The position numbers were made by a program, and so were the translations under genes. Under the pieces are notes generated by a model. That model was given only the letters and a program-made list of their open reading frames with translations. It ran no database searches and was not told the origin of the DNA. DNA of 11,253 nucleotides from Propionibacteriaceae bacterium. GTDB taxonomy: Bacteria > Actinomycetota > Actinomycetes > Propionibacteriales > Propionibacteriaceae. The stretch's first letter is position 1. Each line of letters starts with the position of its first letter. The DNA is taken from positions 1 to 11,253 of the forward strand of contig DMIX01000455.1 of assembly GCA_003451975.1 (NCBI GenBank), written 5' to 3'. This document shows, piece by piece, positions 5,997 to 11,253 of this stretch.

Positions 5997-6818
5997 TTAG
6001 CCGTTGCGGCGGCGATCGCTGAGCTTCTTGAGTTCTTTGCGTTGGGCCGTGGTGAGGCTCTGCAATCCGTGTTGGCTGATCTGGTCGAGCAGGGCGTCCA
6101 TCCGTTCCTGATCGGACGCCTGGCGAGCCTGCTGTTGGGCCTGCTTGCGGGGTACTTTCGCCGCCTTGGGTTTGTGGGTCTGAGGTTTGCCGGGAATCCA
6201 GGCGTAGTCGGCCAGTAGTCCGGACATGCGTGCGGCGATGGCGATGAACACCATGCTCAGCACCAGGGCCAGAAGGGCGGTCCACATGGCGTAGGCAACC
6301 AACTGCAGAACCTGGATGCCGACGATGGCCAGCCCGAAGATCCAGGCCGGGATGTTGAACAGGAAACGGGCATGCGGGTATTCGGCGATCCACAGCAGCA
6401 GGACAGCGAACTCGATCAACGAAATCCCGGCCAGCACTCCTTGGGAGGACATCAGCAGCGCGATGACGACATTGGCCAACGTCACTGAGGCCCAGATGCC
6501 GACCAGCAGCCACGCCATCCGGGTGCGGCCGATCGACTTCTCGAGCATGTTTCCGAAGTACCACAGCATCACCGCGATGAGTAGCGCCCACAAGTCCAGG
6601 GCTCCGGCGAAGGGCCAGGTGATCAGCCGCCACACCTGGCCGCTGGTCAGGGCGTCCACGCTGAAGTAGAACCACTGCGTGCTGTTGGTGCCGCTGAACA
6701 CCCAGATCAGCCAGGAGATCGCGGTCAGTCCCACCAGGAGGGTGGTCGAGGTCACCTCGACGCGTCCGATGCGGAACCAAGGCTCCTGTTCGCTATGGGT
6801 GGGCCACATGCTGCTCAT
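5997..6818 (-). CDS. Rhomboid-like membrane protein with C-terminal DUF6576-type tail, probably not a protease
   Basis: The 273-residue protein has about six hydrophobic segments between residues 25 and 196, then a basic Lys/Gln-rich linker, and ends with DALLDQISQHGLQSL...LKKLSDRR (about 241-270). This ending resembles the small domain (DUF6576) found after rhomboid cores. WRLITWPF (63-70) and YFGNMLEKSIGRTR (87-100) match the rhomboid loop-1 region and its following segment. GISL (131-134) occupies the place of the Gly-x-Ser-Gly nucleophile motif. The last membrane segment lacks the catalytic His (no AHxxG; it reads MWTALLALVL), so proteolysis is unlikely or uses other residues. The ATG at 6818 is chosen. 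The frame extends to a TTG at 6905, but those 29 residues are hydrophilic, rich in His/Ser/Asn and unlike the family. No strong ribosome-binding site is seen for either start. Confidence 0.75.
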   Translation of the reverse strand: MSSMWPTHSEQEPWFRIGRVEVTSTTLLVGLTAISWLIWVFSGTNSTQWFYFSVDALTSGQVWRLITWPFAGALDLWALLIAVMLWYFGNMLEKSIGRTRMAWLLVGIWASVTLANVVIALLMSSQGVLAGISLIEFAVLLLWIAEYPHARFLFNIPAWIFGLAIVGIQVLQLVAYAMWTALLALVLSMVFIAIAARMSGLLADYAWIPGKPQTHKPKAAKVPRKQAQQQARQASDQERMDALLDQISQHGLQSLTTAQRKELKKLSDRRRNG

Positions 6819-6925
6819 AGCACCAAGGTTGCCAGATGAAGCCGAATCGACCTGCACCTTCGCCCGGTTGGGCGCTGTGTGGTTGCTATGGGAATGTTTC
6901 GGCAAGACTCGGAGTTAGTTAAACC

Positions 6926-7945
6926 GTGAAGCATATTGGTTTTCTCTCCTTCGGACATTGGACGCCGTCGGTGCACTCCCAGGTGCGCAGCGGTGCCGAC
7001 GCCCTGTTGCAGTCCATCGAGTTGGCGCAAGCCGTCGAGGATCTCGGGGCCGACGGCGCCTACTTCCGCGTCCACCATTTCGCCCGTCAGCTCGGCTCCC
7101 CGTTCCCGCTGCTCGCCGCGGTCGGTGCCAAGACCTCGCGCATCGAGATCGGCACCGGCGTCATTGACATGCGGTATGAGAACCCGTTGTACATGGCTGA
7201 GGACGCCGGCGCTGCCGACCTGATCTCTGAGGGGCGACTGCAGCTGGGGATCAGCCGGGGATCGCCCGAGCAGGTCGTTGAGGGCTACAAGTACTTCGGC
7301 TACGTGCCGGCAGAGGGCAGCACCGACGCCGATATGGCCCGCAGCCACACCGAGGTCTTCTTGGACATGCTCAGCGGCAAAGGCTTCGCGCAACCCAATC
7401 CAACGCCCATGTTCCCGAACCCGCCGGGTTTGTTGCGCCTGGAGCCGTACTCCGAGGGTCTGCGCCAGCGCATCTGGTGGGGAGCAGGCACTCGTGCGAC
7501 CGCCGAATGGGCGGCCGGACAGGGCATGAACCTGATGAGTTCGACCCTGCTGACCGAGGACACCGGGATTCCCTTCCACCAGTTGCAGGCCGAGCAGATT
7601 CAGCGTTTCCGCACGGCCTGGGAGCAGGCCGGCCATGACTGGACGCCTCGGGTGTCGGTCAGCCGCAGCATCTTCCCGCTGACCGACGACCGAGATCGGG
7701 CCTACTTCGGTGGGCGCGGCCCGGAGACCGACCAAGTCGGCTACCTCGACGGCGGCAATGCCCGGTTCGGTCCGTCGTATGCCGCCGAGCCCGACGTCCT
7801 GGTGGAGCAGTTGGCCAAGGACGAGGCCATCGCAGCTGCCGACACGTTGTTGCTCACCATCCCGAACCAGTTAGGGGTTGATTACAACGCCCACGTAGTG
7901 GAGGCGCGTCTCACTCAGGTCGCTCCCGGTCTGGGTTGGCGCTGA
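6926..7945 (+). CDS. LLM-class (luciferase-like) flavin-dependent monooxygenase
   Basis: This 339-residue TIM-barrel protein of the bacterial-luciferase superfamily would use reduced flavin and oxygen to oxidise an organic substrate that cannot be named. The N-terminus MKHIGFLSFGHW is the first barrel strand. AQAVEDLGADGAYFRVHHFA (about 34-53) matches the AE..G...W..EHH region of the family. SRIEIGTGVIDMRYENPLYMAEDAG (about 71-95) and RLQLGISRGSPEQ (about 103-115) are the strand-loop motifs that shape the flavin site. IWWGAGTRATAEWAA (about 179-193) is the usual later motif for the flavin phosphate region. The start is GTG with CGGAG at 6910-6914. It is divergent from the rhomboid-like gene with about 107 bp between, and the small membrane-protein gene follows after 30 nt with its own likely promoter. 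Confidence 0.88.
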   Translation: MKHIGFLSFGHWTPSVHSQVRSGADALLQSIELAQAVEDLGADGAYFRVHHFARQLGSPFPLLAAVGAKTSRIEIGTGVIDMRYENPLYMAEDAGAADLISEGRLQLGISRGSPEQVVEGYKYFGYVPAEGSTDADMARSHTEVFLDMLSGKGFAQPNPTPMFPNPPGLLRLEPYSEGLRQRIWWGAGTRATAEWAAGQGMNLMSSTLLTEDTGIPFHQLQAEQIQRFRTAWEQAGHDWTPRVSVSRSIFPLTDDRDRAYFGGRGPETDQVGYLDGGNARFGPSYAAEPDVLVEQLAKDEAIAAADTLLLTIPNQLGVDYNAHVVEARLTQVAPGLGWR

Positions 7946-7962
7946 GCCGCATCGTGCGGATC

Positions 7963-7968
7963 TAGGCT
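7963..7968 (+). promoter_or_regulatory. Candidate -10 box giving a leaderless transcript for the small membrane protein
   Basis: TAGGCT is followed by 7 nt (GAGTGGC) and then the ATG at 7976. This is the distance at which actinobacterial RNA polymerase would start on the A of the ATG. GAGTGG could instead be read as a poor Shine-Dalgarno, but it is only about one base from the ATG. A canonical -35 is not evident. Confidence 0.5.
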
Positions 7969-7975
7969 GAGTGGC

Positions 7976-8413
7976 ATGGCTTCACCGGCGCGGCAATCGT
8001 GGCGATTGCACCTCTCGGCAGCCGACGTCGTCGACATCTTCGTGTATGTGGTCGTACTGAACTTGGCTGCGGAGTATTTCCCGGCGGTGATCAGCGAGAC
8101 CTTCACGCTGTCGCTGCTCACCGCAGTGCTGCTGAAGCTGGTCCTCGAGATCGTGGTCGTGGTGAAGAATCGGGTGAAACTCGGCATCAAACAGGCTCCC
8201 CGGCTGATCGGGAAGGTCGCCGGGATCATCCTGCTGTGGTTGGTCCTGGTGGGCAGCAAGTTTGTGGTGCTGGAGCTGGTGGCGTTCAGCTTCGCGGGTT
8301 CAGTCCAGCTTGGTGGGTTCTTCGCCGTGACCGGATTGATCATCGTGCTGCTACTGGCGCGCGCCGGTGTGCGATGGCTGTTGGAAAGGTATGCCGTCAC
8401 TCATGCTGCCTGA
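7976..8413 (+). CDS. Small four-helix membrane protein of unknown function
   Basis: The 145-residue product has hydrophobic segments at about residues 18-38 (DVVDIFVYVVVLNLA and on), 43-63, 77-106 (long, possibly one tilted helix) and 112-131. Short basic stretches between segments 2 and 3 (KNRVKLGIKQ) and at the C-terminus (RAGVRWLLER) predict cytoplasmic placement by the positive-inside rule. There is no signal peptide cleavage site and no recognised catalytic motif; I do not recognise a named family. A strong codon bias at third positions and the promoter-like box exactly before the ATG support a real gene. It lies 30 nt after the flavin monooxygenase gene and converges on alr with only 30 nt between the stops. 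Confidence 0.75.
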   Translation: MASPARQSWRLHLSAADVVDIFVYVVVLNLAAEYFPAVISETFTLSLLTAVLLKLVLEIVVVVKNRVKLGIKQAPRLIGKVAGIILLWLVLVGSKFVVLELVAFSFAGSVQLGGFFAVTGLIIVLLLARAGVRWLLERYAVTHAA

Positions 8414-8443
8414 GCAGACCGACGCCGATCACCGGCAGCAGTC

Positions 8444-9544
8444 TCAACTCACGTGTTCCCGACCCACTCGACGGGTGAGCAAACACGTCACTTCGTAGGG
8501 GATAGTGCCCATGAGTTCGGCGAGTTCGGTGGTAGTGATCTCATTGCCACCATCGGAGCCGATCAGGACCACCTCGTCGCCAACCACGGAATCGGTGTCC
8601 GGCCCCAGGTCGATCAGGGTTTGGTCCATGCAGATTCGTCCGATCACCGGGCAGCTGCGTCCGCCGACCAGTACCCGGCCGTGGTTGCTGAACAGTCGGG
8701 AGTACCCGTCGGCATAGCCGATGGGGAGGGTGCCCACCCAGGTGTCGGTCTCGGCGGTCCAGGTCAGGCCGTAGCTCACCGAGTCGCCGGCGTGTACCTT
8801 CTTCACGAAACTGAGGTAGGTCGACCACTCCAAACCCGGACGCAGCGCCAGCGTGTGCTCGGAGGCCGGATCGGGGTAGGCCCCGTAGATGATGATGCCC
8901 GGACGCACCATGTCCAGCCAGGTGTCGGGGTGGTTGAGGACAGCACCGGAGTTGGCCAGGTGTTTCAACCGCACCGGGCCGCGCGCCGACTCGATCTGGG
9001 CCACCGTTTCGGTGAAGAGCCGTAGCTGGCTGACAGTGAAATCCGCGCCAGCCGGGACGTCGGAAATCGGCAGATGCGAGAACACTCCGCCCAGCGAGAG
9101 GGCGGCGGTTCGATCAATCAAGGTAGCCAGTTCGACGGCCTGCTCGGGAGGGCAGCCGATGCGGTGCATGCCGGTGTCGATCTTCAGATGCACGTCGGCG
9201 ACCACACCAGCCTCGACTGCGGCCGCAGCGGCCGCCACGATCGAGGCGGTGTCGGTGACCGTCAGCGTGATCGAGTTACTCACCGCGGCCAGCGTCTCCT
9301 CGGGATGCCGGGTCATGGACAGCTTCAGGATCGGCAAGGTGATGCCTGCCGCACGCAGTTCGAGGCCTTCGCCGACGCTGGCGACGCCCAGCCAGTCGGC
9401 CGTCCTCGAGTCTTGAATCATGCGCGCCACCGCGACCGCGCCATGGCCGTAGGCGTCCGCCTTGACCGCGGCCAGAACCAGTCGAGAGCCCACTCGCGCC
9501 CGGATCGCTTCCAGGTTGGCGCGGATGTTGTCCAGCCGCGTCAC
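8444..9544 (-). CDS. alr: Alanine racemase, PLP-dependent
   Basis: This enzyme interconverts L- and D-alanine to supply D-Ala for peptidoglycan. The 366-residue product shows VKADAYGHG with the PLP lysine at residue 28, the HLKIDTGMHRIG segment (about 118-129), HLANSGAVL (about 194-202), MVRPGIIIYGAYP, SYGLTW with the second catalytic base Tyr (about 265), and the IGRICMDQT loop (about 312-320). Domain order, from N-terminal TIM barrel to C-terminal beta domain, is complete. The GTG at 9544 is the only standard start codon in this frame before the upstream TAG, but it begins inside the first barrel strand and gives about 10 residues less than usual. An ATC at 9565-9563, 8 nt after GGGAG, would restore a normal N-terminus. 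The gene is convergent with the small membrane protein and divergent from the Nif11-like gene. Confidence 0.95.
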   Translation of the reverse strand: MTRLDNIRANLEAIRARVGSRLVLAAVKADAYGHGAVAVARMIQDSRTADWLGVASVGEGLELRAAGITLPILKLSMTRHPEETLAAVSNSITLTVTDTASIVAAAAAAVEAGVVADVHLKIDTGMHRIGCPPEQAVELATLIDRTAALSLGGVFSHLPISDVPAGADFTVSQLRLFTETVAQIESARGPVRLKHLANSGAVLNHPDTWLDMVRPGIIIYGAYPDPASEHTLALRPGLEWSTYLSFVKKVHAGDSVSYGLTWTAETDTWVGTLPIGYADGYSRLFSNHGRVLVGGRSCPVIGRICMDQTLIDLGPDTDSVVGDEVVLIGSDGGNEITTTELAELMGTIPYEVTCLLTRRVGREHVS

Positions 9545-9690
9545 CGCCAGGCTGGTGGGCTCGATGTATGTTACTCCCGTCCGGGCCGACCCTGCCGGGG
9601 TGGCCCGCGCACAACTCTAGAACCTCGCCCGCATCCCAGGCTTGTGGGTGGGGCTGCTTTTCAGGGTTGTTACAGCCTTGCGAAGCCAGG

Positions 9691-9718
9691 TTAAAACCGC
9701 CGCTCGCACCGCTAGCCT
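9691..9718 (+). promoter_or_regulatory. Candidate promoter for the Nif11-like gene
   Basis: TAGCCT (9713-9718) fits the -10 pattern, and TTAAAA (9691-9696) lies 16 nt upstream as a weak -35. A start near 9725 would give a leader of about 50 nt ending in the strong AAGGAGA at 9764-9770, 5 nt before the ATG. The rest of the 230-bp gap between alr and this gene shows no other gene. Confidence 0.45.
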
Positions 9719-9775
9719 GAGCCCGGTCGTCCAGAGCTGTACGCCGACTTCCGTCATTGACCCAAGGAGACTGAG

Positions 9776-9997
9776 ATGGCCAAAGAAGAAGCCGAGCGCC
9801 TGCTGATCGCTGGTGGCGAGGACAAGACCGTGCGCCTGAAGTACGACCAACTGGAGACCATGGAGGACTTCGTCGCGGCCGCGGTAGCCGATGGCTACGA
9901 CTTCACCGATGCCGAGCTGATCCAGGTACTCAAGGAAGCCGGCGACTCCTTCGAGTCCCAGGGCAACCCGCGGGCCCGCCAGATCTGGTGGAGCTGA
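9776..9997 (+). CDS. Nif11-leader-like small protein
   Basis: The 73-residue acidic protein starts at an ATG with AAGGAGA 5 nt upstream, a strong and well-placed site. Residues 31-52, DFVAAAVADGYDFTDAELIQVL, match the core of the Nif11 family (about EFVALAKELGYDFTxEEL), and AERLLIAGGEDK (6-17) occupies the N-terminal helix. In many bacteria Nif11 domains are leader peptides of ribosomal natural products, cut at a double-glycine and modified by LanM or radical-SAM enzymes. This protein has no Gly-Gly or Gly-Ala cut site at the end of the domain, no Cys, and a short tail (FESQGNPRARQIWWS), and no modification or transporter gene is in the window. A stand-alone protein with a conserved-looking aromatic tail is more likely than a precursor; the function is unknown. 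The homology rests on a motif seen by eye. Confidence 0.72.
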   Translation: MAKEEAERLLIAGGEDKTVRLKYDQLETMEDFVAAAVADGYDFTDAELIQVLKEAGDSFESQGNPRARQIWWS

Positions 9998-10014
9998 GAC
10001 TTCAGGGTCGCGCC

Positions 10015-10076
10015 CTTCGTCAAGCTCAGGGAGCGGGAGGGGAGACGCGATTCCCCGTTGGCTGAGCTTGTCGAAG
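10015..10076. repeat. MITE-like imperfect inverted repeat between convergent genes
   Basis: The left arm (10015-10037, starting CTTCGTCAAGCTCAG) and the right arm (10054-10076, ending CTGAGCTTGTCGAAG) are complementary at 19 of 23 positions around a 16-nt loop. The TTCGACAAGCTCAG type of sequence is a dispersed repeat in many actinobacterial genomes. It lies between the Nif11-like gene and the E2 gene and could serve as a terminator for both, although there is no T-run. Confidence 0.7.
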
Positions 10077-10093
10077 CCTCGGTGCGGCCGGCC

Positions 10094-11253
10094 TCAGAAC
10101 AGCAGCGCTAAACCGGGGTTGGACATGATCGTGGCCACCTCGGCGAGGAACTTCGAGGCCATCTCGCCGTCCACCAGGCGGTGATCGAAGGTCAACGACA
10201 CGGTGCACACGCTGCGCGGCTCGATCCGCTCATCCTCGCCAGTGCCAACGACCCACGGCTTGCGTCGGATCGTGCCCAAGCACATGATTGCGGCCTCGCC
10301 CGGGCTGAGGATCGGGGTACCGCCGTCGACGCCGAAGACGCCGATGTTGGTGATGGTGAAGGTGCCATTGGCCAGGTCATACGGCTGAACGCGGCCCTCG
10401 CGGGCAACCGAGACCATTGCGTTGAGCGCTTCGGCCAACTGTGTGAGGTTCATTTTCTCGGCGCTCTTGATGTTGGGCACCATGAGTCCCCGCGGTGTGG
10501 CAGCGGCAATGCCGAGGTTCACCGCGCCGTGGAGCACGATCTCGCGGGTGGTCTCGTCGTAGCTGGAGTTGATTTCGGGGACCTTCGAGATCGCCAGACA
10601 GGCGGCCTTGGCGAAGACCAATAGCGGCGAGACTCGTAGCGTCGTGAACTCGCGGCGCTGCTTCAGCAACTGCAGCATCTCCACCGAGCCGGTGACGTCG
10701 GCCTCGATCATGGCGGTTGCTTGGGGTATCTGTAGCGAGGCGGTCATGGCTGCGAACATCTCTTTGCGGACACCCCGCAGCGGTACCCGTTGATCGACTC
10801 CGGGCAGGGTTCCGATGCTGGCGACAACATCTTCAGCGGTGATGAGGCCGTCGGGACCCGTGCCGCGGATCTTGTTCAGATCCACCCCCAGGTCGCGGGC
10901 TACCCGCCGGACGGCAGGCTTGGCGCGGGGTGCGGTGCGCGGGCCGGCGCTGGCATGGTGTGGGCGTCCCGGCGGCGGCAGGTGATCCCCGGAGGGCTCG
11001 GCGGACAGTCGTTCGGAGGGTGTGACGTCGTCGGTGTGGCGGGATACCGGCTTGGAGGTGTCGTAGGACTCCTGCACCTGGTCGGTTTCGGGTACCACCA
11101 GTTCGGCGTTGCGGCGGCGCCGCCGGGCCACCGAGCCAGCCTTGGCGCCGTACCCGACCAATACCGCGCCGGTGGTGGAGTCAGCCTCGGGTTTCGCTGT
11201 GGGGTAGTCGGCGGCGTCGGTCGGCGGGGCTTCGACAGGCTCAGCCAGCGGTG
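10094..11253 (-). CDS. 2-oxo-acid dehydrogenase E2 subunit, dihydrolipoyl acyltransferase (5' end cut by window edge)
   Basis: The frame is open to the right edge, so the N-terminal lipoyl domain lies outside. From the edge it holds an Ala/Pro/Glu-rich linker, then GAVLVGYG and a run of Arg (11110-11178 region), typical of actinobacterial E2 chains. Next is a peripheral subunit-binding domain (10814-10921; AVRRVARDLGVDLNKIRGTG), a second linker, and the catalytic acyltransferase domain (10097 to about 10790). The active-site motif DHRLVDG has His at 10183-10181 and its Asp four residues on. E2 takes the acyl group from E1 on its lipoyl arm and passes it to CoA, forming the core of the complex. 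Branched-chain oxo-acid (BkdC) or pyruvate use cannot be decided here; E1 genes would be expected just outside on the right. A dispersed repeat arm is part of the coding linker at 11229-11246. Confidence 0.9.
   Translation of the reverse strand, partial: PLAEPVEAPPTDAADYPTAKPEADSTTGAVLVGYGAKAGSVARRRRRNAELVVPETDQVQESYDTSKPVSRHTDDVTPSERLSAEPSGDHLPPPGRPHHASAGPRTAPRAKPAVRRVARDLGVDLNKIRGTGPDGLITAEDVVASIGTLPGVDQRVPLRGVRKEMFAAMTASLQIPQATAMIEADVTGSVEMLQLLKQRREFTTLRVSPLLVFAKAACLAISKVPEINSSYDETTREIVLHGAVNLGIAAATPRGLMVPNIKSAEKMNLTQLAEALNAMVSVAREGRVQPYDLANGTFTITNIGVFGVDGGTPILSPGEAAIMCLGTIRRKPWVVGTGEDERIEPRSVCTVSLTFDHRLVDGEMASKFLAEVATIMSNPGLALLF
11229..11246 (-). repeat. Dispersed repeat arm inside the E2 linker coding sequence
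   Basis: On the minus strand this reads GGCTGAGCCTGTCGAAGC and differs from 10060-10077 (plus strand) at one of 18 bases. It lies in frame in the E2 gene and encodes LAEPVEA, part of the flexible linker. The right edge of the window cuts the context, so a second arm cannot be seen. Confidence 0.65.

Noticed and set aside
6819..6905. TTG start giving the rhomboid-like protein 29 extra residues
   Set aside because: The extra segment is hydrophilic, unlike relatives, has a rare start codon, and would occupy the divergent promoter region of the flavin monooxygenase.
8424..8436. Terminator hairpin between the small membrane protein and alr
   Set aside because: Only a 4-bp stem (GCCG/CGGC) with a 5-nt loop and no T-run; too weak to call.
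9617..9850. Minus-strand 77-residue frame across the start of the Nif11-like gene
   Set aside because: It overlaps a gene with a strong ribosome-binding site and a family motif, and has no supporting features of its own.
9776..9997. Lanthipeptide or other RiPP gene cluster
   Set aside because: Only the small Nif11-like protein is present; no LanM, YcaO, radical-SAM, protease or ABC transporter gene is in the window.
11159..11161. Start of the E2 gene at this TTG
   Set aside because: The frame stays open to the right edge and encodes the expected Ala/Pro-rich linker and GAVLVGYG, so the TTG is an internal Leu codon.

Overview
The window is high-GC DNA with dense, short-spaced genes, GTG starts, likely leaderless promoters and several family signatures of Actinomycetota. 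These signatures are an MptB-like GT-C mannosyltransferase, an actinobacterial-type Fpg/Nei clade member, and an E2 linker ending in VLVGYG followed by an Arg run. I lean towards Propionibacteriales or a relative, but the sequence does not prove the family. There are eleven protein genes, two of them cut by the window edges. I see no rRNA, tRNA, CRISPR array, transposase or phage gene.

Left block (1-4899, all on the minus strand): read in transcription order this is aat (Leu/Phe-tRNA-protein transferase), an Fpg/Nei DNA glycosylase overlapping it by 8 nt, a polytopic GT-C mannosyltransferase-like protein, pheA (prephenate dehydratase), and a nitroreductase-like gene that runs off the left edge. 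Spacings are -8, 74, 66 and 3 nt. aat-fpg and pheA-nitroreductase are therefore tight pairs, while the mannosyltransferase and pheA may have their own promoters.

Centre (4900-8446): a repeat-filled intergenic region of about 350 bp holds a degenerate tandem array with a period of about 32 bp. It separates divergent aat from an EcsC-family gene. EcsC converges on a rhomboid-like membrane protein across a long perfect hairpin. The rhomboid-like gene is divergent from a luciferase-like flavin monooxygenase, which is followed by a small polytopic membrane protein with a probable leaderless promoter. That gene converges on alr.

Right block (8444-11253): alr (alanine racemase, minus) is divergent from a 73-residue Nif11-leader-like protein. 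This protein converges on the E2 subunit of a 2-oxo-acid dehydrogenase, which runs off the right edge. A MITE-like inverted repeat lies between those two, and a near-identical copy of one arm is built into the coding sequence of the E2 interdomain linker.

Most genes are housekeeping and metabolic: aromatic amino acid synthesis, D-Ala supply for the wall, the N-degron pathway, base-excision repair, lipoglycan mannosylation and oxo-acid oxidation. I found no complete new multi-gene system. The most unusual items are the orphan Nif11-like protein, the tandem palindromic repeat array, the repeat domesticated inside the E2 linker, the rhomboid-like protein without a catalytic His, the ambiguous alr start, and a substituted Phe-binding motif in PheA.
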